From Chelonoidis abingdonii (lineage: Eukaryota; Chordata; Testudines; Testudinidae), in NCBI RefSeq assembly GCF_003597395.2, contig NC_133770.1, forward strand, positions 14,987,432 through 15,051,431: DNA of 64,000 nt. Reading direction: 5' to 3'. The position numbers and the translations under genes were made by a program. Numbering within the stretch: the first letter of the stretch is position 1; every line of letters begins with the position of its first letter. Positions 47,706 through 59,812 of this stretch are shown one piece after another. Below the pieces are notes generated by a model, which was given only the letters and a program-made list of their open reading frames with translations, searched no databases and was not told the origin of the DNA.

Positions 47706-47959
47706 GTAAGTGAAATCTTATGCTCATTATAGACAGGGCTAGTAACTGCCTATTATTAAGGTTGTCTGATACTTCCCATATAAGACCCTGTTTTTAGTTG
47801 CTTATAACTTGGTCAAATTAGCTGTTTAGACTGAAATTTTTTCATGTTGAGTGCTTGTCTCAGGCTGAAGGTTTTTTTCATTTTTTCATTTAACTAAGCA
47901 TGCTCCAGTGTCTCACATTTCCTAGTGCTGACCAGACTGTGCATGCAGTTTCCCCACAG

Positions 47960-48375
47960 AATATCTGAACAAGTTCCTTCCAACCTAGTGGTTGGAGCAG
48001 GAATTGGGAGGCAGGCAGAATCAGGTACTGGGAGGTCAGAGTCAGAGACAGTGCCAATTCAGACTGGTGAATTCCTCCATCAGGTCAAGGGCGTGGACAT
48101 GGGAGGCAAGCTCCCAAGTGTATTTTTGGCAGTTGTAAAATTGCCATTTCACCAGCTAGTGCAGACAGCTGCATGTCCGTTGGGAACTGAGGATGGCATG
48201 CACTTTATGTTCCTTGTGACTCTGGATTTTGACTGGTGGAGGTGGCGGTGTGTTTCAGTCAAGGAACGGGTTCTTGGTGTAGGGCTTCAGAAGGGAAACA
48301 TGGAAAACTGGGTGTATTTTGAGAGACTGGGGAAGCTGGAGTTTGAAGGTAACTGAGTTAATCTGCTGACATATT
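47960..48375 (-). repeat. Candidate LTR-proximal region of the Gypsy element
   Basis: gttggagcaggaattggg...ggtactgggaggtcagagtc resembles gtcagagcaggagttggg...ggtaccgggaggtcagagtt at 52530-52575 in direct orientation. This could mark the two long terminal repeats of the Gypsy copy between them. The extent was not determined. Confidence 0.45.
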
Positions 48376-51300
48376 GGGAAGGATCCCCAGAACTGGTGGT
48401 CTAATTTGCAGGAAGGTCATTTGATCTGGAGATGTTTGGCGACAAGCCACACTTTCTGGCCTACCATAAATACTGGAATTTTTTGCTGCTGATGGTCCAC
48501 ATGCATTTTGTAGGCCTTCTTCACCTCTTCTAGATGGTTCTTGAGTACTTCCTGAATAAGATGGATCTGATGGACCCAGCTGGTAGTGGCAGGGTTCAGG
48601 GAAGCTATTGGTAATACTGAGTGGAAACGAAGATGGAACCCATAATTAATGAAGAAGATACTCCTACCCATAGAGGCATGGTCAACATTGTAAGAAAATG
48701 TTGCCTATGGCAGGAGTATGGACCAGTTAGCTAGATGATAATTTACAAAGCACCTCAAGTACCGCTCCGGTCACCTGTTCAGTGTATCCATCTGTTTAGG
48801 GGTGGTATGCAATGGAGATGTATATGTGGATGTCCAGAAGCCTGAATACTTCATGCCAGAAGCGAGAGGTGAACTATGGGTCTTGGTCAGAAACTTTGTG
48901 GTCTAGGAATCCATAGAGTCCTACTGTGCAGTAGGAGTTGGGCAGTAGCCTCAGCAGAGGGCAGATGGTTGCAGGGGTGAAGTGGGCCATTTTGGTTAGG
49001 CAGTCCACAACCATTCTGACTACAGTGTGGCCATCAGACACTGGGAGTTCCACAGTGAAGACTAGGCTGATGGCAAGCCAGGAGTCTCCAGGGTTACTAA
49101 GATGCCAATGGTTCTGGTTTGGGGCATCCTGGTACATGCAGACCACTCATAGGAGTCCGTGTATGCTTGAACCTCAGCTCACATGTGGGGCCAACAGAAA
49201 AAATGGGCAACCATGCAGGAGTCTTCCGGTAGCCAGAGTGACCCGCCATTGGAGTATCATGGCACAGCCATAGCACCTCCAGTCAGGGTTGCCTTGGGGG
49301 CAAATATATGTGCTCATCAAAGTATATTATTCCATCCTGCAGGGAACGGTGCATCTTAGCTCCCAGTGGCATGAACTGCAACCCTTAGGCAAGTGGGTCT
49401 TCTTTGGAGGTGGATCAGATGAGGAAGAGTAGGTCTCACTGAATTGTGACATTGGCAAAGTTACTAGACTTGAGGTGGTAGGAAGGCTTGGAAGTCAGTT
49501 CTTCACTTATCTGGTAGTATATCTACTTCTGCAACAGAACATTGGCTTCCCATTTCACTTTCCCGGGCAGTAGGTAATTGTAAACTCAAACCAAGAAAAG
49601 AACAAGGCCCACCTTAACTGCCTCTGGTTCAATAGGCTTTGCAGAGGTACTTGAGGTTCTTATGGTCAGTGAAGACCTGTACTGGGTGCCAATCTCCCTC
49701 AAGGTGAGGATGCCATTCTTCAAATTCAGTTTTTATGGTGAGCAGCTCTATCCAGTATTTCATAGTTCATCTCTGTGGGAGTAAGTTTTTGAGAATAAAA
49801 TGCATAAGGGTGCAGAACTGACAGGGTCCAAGTCACTGTGATAATACCGCTGCTAGGGCCACATTGGATGCATCTGTTTCCGCTATAAATGGACAAGTTG
49901 TGTGTGCCAGGACTGTGGCCATGGTAAAGACAGCCTTTAGCTGAGCAAAAGTGAGTTGGCCTTCAGTCAACTGAAAAAATTACACAGCTTTGCAGAGGAG
50001 GGAAGTCAAGGGAGTTATTAATTGGAAGAAGTTAATGATGAATCTCCTATAAAATTTGCAAAGCCCAGGAAGCGCTTCAGTTACCAGATGGCCCAAGGTG
50101 CTGTCCAGTTGGAAGTGGTTTCCACCTTTTGCTGATCCATCTAGACTCCCTCCAGGGAGATGATGTACTCAAAAAATTCAACGGTGGCTTGTTCAAAGGT
50201 GCACTTTTCCAATTTGGTATACAACCCATGTTTCTGTAGTCTCCCTAGGACAGACTGGATATGCTAGTAGTGCTGCTCCAGATTCTTGGAAAATACCAGA
50301 ATATTGTTGAGGTACATAATCACATACTGATCCAGGATATCCCTGAACACATCGTTCATGAAATGTTGAAATGTTGCAGGGGCATTGGTTAAGCCAAACA
50401 GCATCACCAAGCATTCAAAATACCCATACTGAGTATGAAAAGCAATCTTCCATTTATCCCCAGGCCTTATGTGCAATCAATTGTATGCTCCCTGAAGATC
50501 TAGTTTTATGAAGATCCTGACAGTCCTCAGGCAGTCAAGCAATTTCAAATTAGGGGCAAGGGGCACCGGTTATGAATAGTCACTTGATTCCCAGTCAGAG
50601 AGAACGATTGTCTACACAGAAACTTAGTGACCCATCCTTCTTCACAAAGAGGACTGGTGCACCTGATGGAGAGGTAGATAGCCAAATGAAGTCCCTGGCA
50701 AGGTTTTACTGGATATATCCATGGAGCATCTCCTGCTATATGGAATATATCCAAAAGCAGGGCACCTTTGCTACAGGGCTGTAGGTCTATCAGGCAGTTG
50801 TAGTCTCTGTGAGGGAGCAGTGAGTCTGCATTTTTCTGTTTGAACACATCCAGGTAGTTGTAGTACTTGTCATCGAGTCTGAGATTCTGGGCTGAATCTG
50901 TTTTCATATGACTAGCCTCTGCCATTCGAGATTCTGCTTCTGAAGGTCTCATCTCATCCAGGGACCCCAAGTGCGGGTCACTTGGTGGTTGGTTGTTCCT
51001 TGGAGGCACACTTTCTGACAGTATTCGGAGGAGAAGCTAATGCTCTTCCACCACCAGGAAATACAAGGGTCATACGATGCCAACTAAGGAATGCCAAATA
51101 TTAATGAGAAGTGGATCATATCTAAGCATATTGTTTTTCAGTGCCCTTCCACTGCAGCCTCTAAGGGGACCATCTCTTGAGTCACTGGTCCCTATGAAAG
51201 GGGCAACTCATCCATCTTCTCCACAAGGTCCAGTGTGAGTTTCAGCTGGAAAGGGATCTGGAGCATTTTGTTCTTCTCAGCATTTATAAAGTTAGCAGCA

Positions 51301-52350
51301 GCCCTGGAGTCTATCATCGGTAGTTGTGGGGAAATCTGCTGTACCGGCTCCCAAGACCTGCAACAGGAGTAGCAAATAGAAGTGCAGGGAGGCACCATAG
51401 TTCCCAGGCTAGGTTCTACTTGAGGGTGAGCCGGAGGGTGAGTGGTTCCAGAGCATGGAGCTCTGATGGTGCCCAGGCTGTACCCCTATACTGGGCCTAG
51501 ACTGAGTTCTTCCAAGCTGAGCAGGAGGTAAGAAAATGTCCTGGTCTCCTACAGTAAAAAGAGTGGTTCAACTGTTATTTACACTCTCTCTTCCCTGGGG
51601 TCAGATACTGGTGACCTAGGTTGACATACATGGATTTAGGACTCAGTTCTACAGGCCTCAGTGTGGAGAGCAGGCATGAAGGTGTCAGGCTACCCGTCCT
51701 TTCCTCCTCCTATTCATGCATTTGAAAATCAATGTGTAGGCGCGGTCAATAAAGGTGCCTAGGCAGGTGGGATTTTTCATGCTGGCTGGTTAGTCTTTTA
51801 CCTCATCATTGAGCCTCCACCAGAAATAATAAAGTTGAGCTGCCTCTTTCCATTCAACACCAGCCACAAGCCATTGTAAATGGGCAGTGTAGGAGGTGAC
51901 TGGCTCATGTCCCTTGCAAAACTTCTGGAGGGCAGCTTCTGCAGAGTGGATGCAATGCGAATAATCAGAGATGGTTGTGAAAGCTTGCGGGTAGGCATCC
52001 CAGTCAGAGAGCAAAGGGCTGTTCTGCTCCAAAGGTGGGGAGGCCCAATCAAGTGCTTCGCTGGAGAACAGGCTGACTACTAGCCCCAGCATAGTCTGGT
52101 GTGTGGGGTATCTCAGGGGTGGAGCAGGAAGAGAAGTCTGCATTGGTTCAGGTAACCCTGGTATTTCCAACAATCCCCATCAAACTGTTTGGGCAGCAGC
52201 ACCACGGGGGCTGAGTCTGGTGATAAATCATCTCTTCATGCACGTAGTGTCACTGCTTCTCTCTCAACACTGAGCTGTTCCACCTGAGTTTGTGACAGGG
52301 ATAGTTCCTCATACAGGGTCTTCTTCAAGTGCACACTGCATAGCATGGAT
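48376..52350 (-). mobile_element. Gypsy (chromovirus-like) retrotransposon internal region (-), decayed
   Basis: Read on the minus strand, the order is gag (52173-51790, WDAYPQAF...YTAHLQWL), protease (51400-51190, IDSRAAANFI, where DSGA is expected), reverse transcriptase (51009 to about 50190, [42 protein letters not shown]), RNase H region, then integrase (49146-48874, VVDCLTKMAHFTPATI) and a C-terminal part ending near 48417 (VGQKVWLVAKHL). The catalytic YLDD is YLNN. Stops and frameshifts are frequent, so it is inactive. Confidence 0.88.
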
Positions 52351-53785
52351 CTGTAGTGCAAGGTTCTCTACCTGCAGATGGGTGACTTGGTCCTCTGGTC
52401 ACAGGCCCTTGGGGAGCTGCTGGTCGGACGGTGGCCCACCCCCTGTGTCATCTGTGGAGGGGTTGGATGGATTTGGGGGGGTTGGTAAAGATGGTCTGAG
52501 GGGACTGGGACGAGGGCAATCAGATCTAGTGGTCAGAGCAGGAGTTGGGCCAAGACAGGTACCGGGAGGTCAGAGTTTGAGAAGGGCCAGAGGGTGAACC
52601 GAGAGTCAGGTGCCAGGAGACAGGCAGGGTCAGGCATCAGGTTACAGATAGCAATTGAATAGTAAAGTTGAGAACAAAGCAGAGTCATAAGCCAAAGTCT
52701 AGGGTCTTTCACAAGTAGGATCTGGAGCAGAGATGGGCAGGCAGTCTGCATTGTTGCTCAGACAGCTCCCCTTCATGGTGTCTTGGTTGAAGTACTGGTA
52801 TCAGTCAGTCAGGGGCCTGTGGGGGGCCACCAGTCAGAACCTGCTAGGCAGTACTTCCAGCCAAATTCAGCCTCAAGGGGTCCTCCCGTGGGAGCCCAGT
52901 CTAAGCCTCCAATGGTGTGATGCAGAGGCATCAGTGGCTCATAATCCCCATAGTCCCAGATTCTAACTGCAGGTACTAACACAGGGCAAAGCAGGACTTT
53001 CTCTGTAATGTGAGCCTGTAATTCAGGTGCTCTCAATGAACCCTTTGCTAGCACCCAAAGAGTATGGAGAAGGAAGATGTTTGATGCAGTTGCAGAGGGG
53101 ACAAGAGCCAGACCCTAGGATGTTGCAGGGGATGGTGTGGGGGAGTAGTTTAAGACAAGGAGCTTGGGGGTCAAGATGGACTGGCAGCCAGGAGAAAGAA
53201 GTATGGGGGAAGACAGGACATGTGGTGGGAGGAAGATCTGCCAAGGAGCCAGGGTGTAGGGAGACAGCCGGGAATGGCAGGACAAAGATACTTTGACAAG
53301 TAGCTGGAGAGATAGAGGACAGTGAGACTGGATGAGAAGCCAATGGAGAAAGACTGGGACTGTGAGCCAATGGGGAAGGCGAGTCTGGGGGGGCAGGCAG
53401 CATCTGGAGGCTGGGGGCGAGAAAGAGGGAGAGATCAGGGAGTGGGGGAAGGAGCTAGGACTCTCTGGGGGACAAGGAGCTGGGCAAGGACACTGGGAGC
53501 AGGAGTGGGGGAGACTCCGATGGGGCGTCTAGAGGGGTGAGATACTGGCAAGGGCTGGGATCAGAAGCCTGAACTGCCTAGATGAGGAAATGGCATTGTG
53601 ATAAAGAACCAGTGGTGGGGAAGAGACAGTGCTGGGACAGGGACAGGTTGGAGGGGATGGAGCAGAAGAGTCTGTGCCCACTAGAGCACACTCCCCTCCA
53701 GAGCCTGGAATGGAACCCAAGTTCCTTGAGTTTCACCATTCCTCTTCTGTTGGCAAATATTTATGAAATCTGTTGTCAAAGTGTC
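52351..53785 (+). other. G/A-rich stretch, probably 5' region or LTR of the Gypsy copy
   Basis: Purine-rich sequence gives long open frames on both strands without family resemblance. It includes the candidate second LTR segment at 52530-52600. Confidence 0.35.
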
Positions 53786-53789
53786 CCAT

Positions 53790-54950
53790 GCCCCTTTAGG
53801 GCTGTTCCACTTAGAGAAAAACAACATACTGCTACAGTCATACTACCTTATCTCAGGTGGCAGAGGTCTGCTGCCATACACCGCTGTGTGCAGGTATAAA
53901 GATCAGAGCTGCCCCTAACACCCCTCAGTTCCTTTTTACTACCCGTGATGGTCGCTGGAACCCTGTTCAATATCAGAACAGTTCTCTCTGTCAGCTTTTG
54001 TGTGTAATAGTGTCTATAATACAGTTAATCAAGTGATTAGTATAGTTAGTAAGTTTTAATTGTGTTTAAAAATATTTTTTTTCAGACTTGTTGTTTTTCC
54101 AGTTTGGGGGTGTTTCTGCTTGCAGTACCAAGGTATGCCCCAGCCACCGGGCTTCAAGCTGTGTGCTTTTTGCTGGAGGCCTATACCTGTGAGTGACCTG
54201 CACAATAGCTGCCTGAAGTGCTTGGGTGAAGCACATGTAAAAGGCCAGTGCCAGATTTGCAGGGAGCTCAAGCCTAGAATGAAGAAGGATAGGGAGGCTA
54301 GGCTGAAACTGCTGTTGATGAAGGCAGTGCTGACTCGGTACCAAGCGCTACAGCTTCAATGAGAAGTGCGCCTCCAGCTTTAGTGGAATCCTGGCACTGA
54401 TCTCCCTCACCTGTGCAGAGGAAGAAACATAAGACTTCCAAAAAGGCCCTGGCCAATGGAAGGTCTCCACCTCTAAGTCTGGTAAGAAGGCAAGGAGTTG
54501 AGTAGAGTGTACCTAAAACCTAAGCCCTCCTCCTCCAAATTGGTGCCTAAGTCGGCACAGTTGGCTCTGGCACTGCAGAGAGCACTGTCAAACCTGGTGC
54601 CAGAAGTGTCACCATCATCTTTTTCAGCACCACAAAAGGATACCAGTGCCAACTACCCCAGAGGTGTTTGTGGTGGCAAAAAATCTCCTTTGCCTCTTCG
54701 TGCCAGTGTTTTCATCACTAAAGGAGTGGGATCCCTTGGTGTAAGCCAGAGAATGGTCCCCATACTGTGGGAAACTTTCCAGACGTCTATACTGACCCAA
54801 TGGAATCAGATTGTGAAAGGATCTGAGTCCTCGCTCCAACAGCTAGTCCCACAGTCTTACCCAGTGTTATGCCAAGAATGGGGCTTGGATGAGGGTAAGC
54901 AGGTCGTGGCTCAGTCTAGATAAGACTATAGTTATGCGGAGGAGAGGGGA
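53790..54950 (+). mobile_element. DIRS-like retrotransposon gag fragment (+)
   Basis: The text runs PPGFKLCAFCWRPIPVSDLH, then NSCLKCLGEAHVKGQCQICR, then ELKPRMKKDREARLKLLLMK. The spacing of Cys/His pairs and the following basic helix match DIRS-type gag proteins, the family from which the LAP2alpha-specific region of TMPO is thought to derive. Upstream, cccctcagttcctttttact looks like the 5' leader. The frame is broken after 54360. No RT or tyrosine recombinase follows. Confidence 0.65.
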
Positions 54951-55786
54951 AGAGGGGGACAAACTGGAGGAATTGGAGAAGATAGCTTCTTCCTCAGTTT
55001 AGGGGGTTTGCACAGTGTTCCTTACTCAGGGTTGAAACCTGAGAATTTTTCTGGGTGCCTAGGTCACAGCAGAGGGCCTTTCATTATGAATTCTTGGCCA
55101 GGATGTTGAACTAGAGTGATTGACATCTTGTCATTGCCATATGGAGTCAGTGTAATGTTCTTTACATGGGGCTACTGACCATTTTGGAAACATCCACTGG
55201 AGCAGAATACCATTTCAGGGGTGCTTCTCTGAGACAGCATGTTATATGTATGCTACACAATCTGCATTGACTGCTGATTTGTTTGGAGATGCAACTTTTA
55301 ACTTTAAATGGATTGGGTCCTGTTACTTTTAAGATCACCTTTCTCTTCATATGATACTGTGAATAACTGAGACAATCTGAGTCCTCTCAGCTAACGCTCC
55401 CCAGTTTAACTGCAAAGAGGCAGGGAGCAGGATATTCTTACTGTGTGCACCTCAGCTAGAGAACTGTTTCCTACTTAGTTCACCAGTGTGTGAACCTGTT
55501 GTTCTTCAGGTCAGGTTGCAAGGCTCATTGCTCATTTGTTCATGTGTTTTTTTTCCTTAGGGTGGCGGAAGGGATAAATTATCAGCTTGCGGGTAATGGA
55601 GAATTTGTATTGCACCTCCTCTGCCCTTTGGTGCCTGCATGGGTGGATTAGTGTGGGCTAATATATTAATAATAATGTAATAACATTAATAATATTTTAG
55701 TCTTATATTTATAAGAAGGCAGCCCTGCTAGGAGACAAGCTCCTCGTACCTTTGTGCTGACATCAGTTTCGCTTTCCCTTTCACAG
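54951..55786 (+). other. Intron 11 end, nothing recognised
   Basis: No gene or named repeat, apart from possible continuation of the DIRS-like element. Confidence 0.35.
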
Positions 55787-55945
55787 GTCTTCATTGGAAT
55801 TTTTACAGCAGAAGTGATCTTCAAAATCATCGCTCTAGATCCCTACTACTATTTTCAGCGGGGCTGGAATATTTTTGACAGCATAATTGTTATGATAAGC
55901 CTAATAAGTAGAATTTGGGCATTTAATATTGACTTTTTCAGATTG
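55787..55945 (+). CDS. SCN11A-like: Na+ channel coding exon 12: domain II S2-S3 and start of S4 (residues 538-590)
   Basis: The acceptor ccctttcacag and donor TTG/gtaatg bound 159 bases in phase 0. The exon encodes [20 protein letters not shown] (S2), then [20 protein letters not shown] (S3), then [13 protein letters not shown]. The family usually has VLRSFRL at the end. Here the first S4 charge is Asp586, and Arg589 is the second. The exon is five codons shorter than the 58 codons I recall for other members, which shortens the S3-S4 loop. Confidence 0.94.
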
Positions 55946-56700
55946 GTAATGATTCTTCTTTTTTATCTGTTTGACAAAACAATAAACGTTTTGCATGATT
56001 TCAGTGGTCCACATTCCCTCGAATAATTCTATTTTTAGAGAATTAATAGCTACAATGAAAATACTAGACTGCGTCCAAGTGACCAATTAATATCTAAATT
56101 GTTTGATGAATTTGTAAACTTGATACTGTGTGTTAGTATATATTAAACCAACAAGAACTATATGTCGAGTAATCAAAAAGCACATTTAAAAGTTTACCAA
56201 ACGGTTCATACTGGATACTACAAAACCTCTGAAGCTGTCTCTCTTGAGTACCCTGGCTCCAGGGGGCTCTGCTGCTTTGGCTCTTCACCCCTTATCATTT
56301 CTTTACAAGGATTAGGATCAGCTCTGTCATTCTAGACCTTTTCTTTTGGCGGAGGTGGGGATATGGAGGGCCTTCCCCCTCTCGCTCCCCAAGAATATTC
56401 TTGGGATACTTAGGTGGGGTTATGGGTGAGGTTTCCTCACCAGAAATACTTTGAGCTGAGAAAGGAAAGATGGTCCAGCAGCCTCCTCATAAGATTGCTC
56501 CTAGTTTAGAGCAAGGAAAAATAGGCTCTGGTAACCCTATATAAAAATGTCACTCTTATTCAGCACATCTGTTCCCTCTTTGTATGTATTCAGAATCACA
56601 TCTGCTGATTTTGTGACTAAAATAAGTGCTTACTGCTGTTTATTCCTATTAGCCTTCCACAGTTAAGGTGGAGTCATCTGAATTCTCTTTCTTCTTGTTA
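55946..56700 (+). other. Intron 12 start, nothing recognised
   Basis: Unassigned sequence. Confidence 0.35.
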
Positions 56701-56890
56701 GTCTGGATCTGTAAAAGCATCAAAGAATCCTGTGGCACCTTATAGACTAACAGACGTTTTGGAGCATGAGCTTTCGTGGGTGAATACCCACTTAGTCGGA
56801 TGCATGCATGTATTCACCCACAAATGCTCATGCTCCAAAACGTCTGTTAGTCTACAAGGTGCCACAGGATTCTGTGCTGCTTTTTCTTCT
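56701..56890. repeat. Penelope-like tail in head-to-head fold-back
   Basis: A left arm (56722-56791, atcctgtggcaccttatagac to gggtgaatacccac) is repeated in inverted form at 56809-56875. The left arm keeps the hammerhead stem II and GAAA on the minus strand (see findings); the right arm is truncated before the core. Confidence 0.75.
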
Positions 56891-58064
56891 TGTCCATCAT
56901 AACCAAGACTGTGATAATCAGTGACATCTGTGCAAACCACTGAAGACAACAGGGAGCCACTTAAAGCCCTAAGAGGGTAAAAATAGGGTCAGTAAAGTCC
57001 TGTTTTGGCATGCAAAACCCTTATTACTGGTGATGATGCACGAGATTGGGGGCGTGGGGAAGAGCTTGGTTTTCAGATAATTTCCATTGGTTTCCATTTC
57101 ATGGAACTCAATCAATTCTTGATCAGGTCCTAAAAGCTTGGGTCCATGGTAATGTAATAGGACACAGTCCTGTAAGTTTCTATACAACTTGAAGCAAAGG
57201 AGCTAGTAAGTCCCCACCCCACTGGGACTTACTAGCCAGTTATAGTTGATATAGCCATGCTTAGAATATTAATGAATAATAGAACTCCACGAATCAAAGT
57301 GTAAACAGAGCATTTTTATTCACAAAAATATTCACAAATCATAGTTTGTTTTTAATTATTTGACCATTTCTAGTAATATAGGAATACTTATTTCTTGAGC
57401 TGGTCAAATGGTGCAAATAATACAGACAATATATTTGCAATTATAGTCCAAAATAAAAGCACCAAATATGATTTGCTTTGATTCATGAAGTCATATTTTT
57501 ATTTGGACAACTGCTGTGTGTTAAAGAAAATGATCATGAAGCCTGAATTTTAGCATGAATGACTCCTTCATAATGAATTTTCAGAAATGCATTATTCTGT
57601 TAATAAGTTTCTATCAGCCAGTCAGGGAACAATAACAACACCATGGGACTTAGATGATGCAGCCATACAACACAAATAAAAAATAGTAATAAGCAAACTC
57701 AAACTGTTCATGAACAGCCAATAGTTTGAAAATTATTCATCTGAACTATTTGGCGGATAGTTGTGAATAAAGAATATTTTAAGTGCACATATAATGTAAT
57801 CAGAATTAGTTTGCAAATCATCCTCTAACGAGCAAAAGGACTAAATTGAGAACAAATATTATTGAGAACAAATAGTTCTACTTATTACCAGATTGCAATT
57901 TGTGTGTTTCTGATAAGTCAGAAAAAAACTACAAGAAAATATACATTCCTGAGTATAACAAATATTTCAAAATTATGGGCTCAGTTTTTTATAAGTGAAT
58001 GTTAGAAATACATTATTTAATTTTTTTGCTATTTGACGTTGTGCTATTTCGTTTTGTCTTACAG
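56891..58064 (+). other. Intron 12 end, nothing recognised
   Basis: About 1.2 kb, very AT-rich from 57240 on, without a named element. Confidence 0.35.
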
Positions 58065-58415
58065 CTGCGGATCTTCAAATTGTCAAGGTCATGGCAAGGC
58101 TTAAATAAACTTGTGAAAATCATGTGTCAGTCAGTTGGTGCCTTGGGTAGTCTTGAACTGGTGTTGTGTATCACTGTATTTATTTTTGCTCTAGTAGGAA
58201 GGCAGGTTTTTGGACAATGTTACTTCAACTGCGCTAAAATAAGCACAGACTGCAAATTACGCTGGCATATGATGGATTTCTTCCATTCATTCCTTATTAT
58301 ATTCCGAATTCTATGTGGAGAATGGATTGAAACCTTGTGGGACTGCATGAAAGTAGCTGGGAAAGAGCTATGTCTTCCTTTTTTCTTGCTGGTCCTGATG
58401 GTAGGAAAACTAGTG
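58065..58415 (+). CDS. SCN11A-like: Na+ channel coding exon 13: domain II S4-S5, S5, pore and start of S6 (residues 591-707)
   Basis: The acceptor ttttgtcttacag ends at 58064 and the donor is GTG/gtgagt. The exon encodes the rest of S4 ([10 protein letters not shown], with Arg592, Lys595 and Arg598), the S4-S5 linker ([20 protein letters not shown]), S5 ([19 protein letters not shown]) and a Cys-rich loop. The pore region follows ([29 protein letters not shown]), with Glu676 as the domain II DEKA residue. It ends in the first part of S6 ([12 protein letters not shown]). GKLV matches Nav1.9, where most paralogues have GNLV. The reading frame happens to stay open past the donor into the intron and a hAT element, which is not evidence of coding there. 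Confidence 0.97.
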
Positions 58416-58455
58416 GTGAGTTTTCTAATATTGTTCTATTTGTATTGCTCATATG

Positions 58456-59102
58456 TAGGGACCTACCAAATTCACGGTCCATTCTGGTCAAATTCATGGC
58501 CAGAGGGTTTTTTAATCGGTCTATTTCATGATTTCCAATGTTTACATCTGAAATTTCACAGTATTGTAACCGTGGGGGTCCTGACCCAAAATGGGATTGG
58601 GGAGTGGTTCAAAGTTGTTGTGAGGAGGTCCCAAGATTGCCACCCTCACTTCTGTGCTGCCTTCAGGGTTGGGCTACAGGAGGTTCCTGAAGCCCCTGGA
58701 GAAGCAGGGAGTGGAAGCCCCAGCTGCAGCCACTGGGAGCAGAAGTCCTCAGTCCCCTCAGGAGCCACTGGGGAAGAAAACCCCAAGGTCTGCTCCCAGA
58801 GTCCCAGCAGGAGCTGCAGGTTGAGGGGAGTGGACGTCCAGAGCCCAGCTCCCGGGCTGCTGCAGCACAGAAGTGAGGGTGTACCACCCTAATTTCTGTT
58901 CTGTTTCTGGAGGTGACCCTGATCTCCCCACCAAGCATGGTGTGCAGGGGAAGGACAACTTCTGTCCCTCCCCAACCTGGCTGGACTAGCAGCTAAGAGT
59001 CCCAGGCTCCTAGCACCATGGGAAAGATCCGATTTCACAGGGAAGGACTGATTTCATGGTCCGTGACACGATTTTCATGGCTGTGAAATTGGTAGGGCCC
59101 TA
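58456..59102. mobile_element. Nonautonomous hAT element 40 bp inside intron 13
   Basis: The ends are TAGGGACCTACCAAATTCAC and GTGAAATTGGTAGGGCCCTA. The flanking 8-mers are ctcatatg (58448-58455) and ttcatatg (59103-59110), with one mismatch. The 647-bp interior is GC-rich and contains no transposase. It is a third hAT family in the window. Confidence 0.9.
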
Positions 59103-59110
59103 TTCATATG

Positions 59111-59812
59111 CAAATATACTACCTCACCATTTTTTCTAGAAAGTGTGAAGTTTCCATGAGGCAAATGTGTTGTTTTTTGAATGCATGCCCCATATTTATT
59201 TGTTTATTTTTTGCAAGATGCGTATTAGTAGATATGCCATTTTTTGGATGTCTTCCTGACTTGAGAGGGTACTGCTGGTCAAACCATTTGGATAGTTCAG
59301 TGTTTTATTGTATACATTATATCACAGAAGCTTTGCTTTCAGTATTCATGCCCATGGTTCCCTTCTCCCTCTCTTCGTTTGCTATGGCAAGGTTAGCATA
59401 CTCTTCAGTGAGTCTTACAATTAACTACTGTCAGCTCTTGCGTCTTTTAGCAGGTTACACTGCCAAGCGTTTCTGACATACTTATTTTTCACCACAACTG
59501 ATCTATCATATAACTTGCTTCCTGTCCCTTCTGTACCTCATGTTGCATACTTTCTCTTTAACTTTGACATACATTTTTTGTCTTTATGTTGTATTGTTAA
59601 GTTTCACCTTTTGGGAATCCATCCATGCTCAGCTCATGCATTAGCTAAGTAGTCACTAAATAAGATAGCATAGTAGAAAATGTTTTCTTGTTACCATGTT
59701 GTTATACTAAGGAAAAAATATTGGGAGGGGAATTTAAAAAAGGGTTTCCAAGACTGCTTTTTCAATTACAAAACAGTATCATCAACTTACTTTTCACTTC
59801 AATTGTTTTCAG
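59111..59812 (+). other. Intron 13 end, nothing recognised
   Basis: AT-rich intron up to the exon 14 acceptor. Confidence 0.4.

Noticed and set aside
52800..53720. Several long open frames on both strands
   Set aside because: The region is purine-rich, which suppresses stops. No domain or family pattern is seen.
57999..58892. A 297-codon open frame as an independent gene
   Set aside because: Only 58065-58415 is coding (exon 13). The rest is intron plus a hAT element, with a good acceptor and donor at the exon edges.
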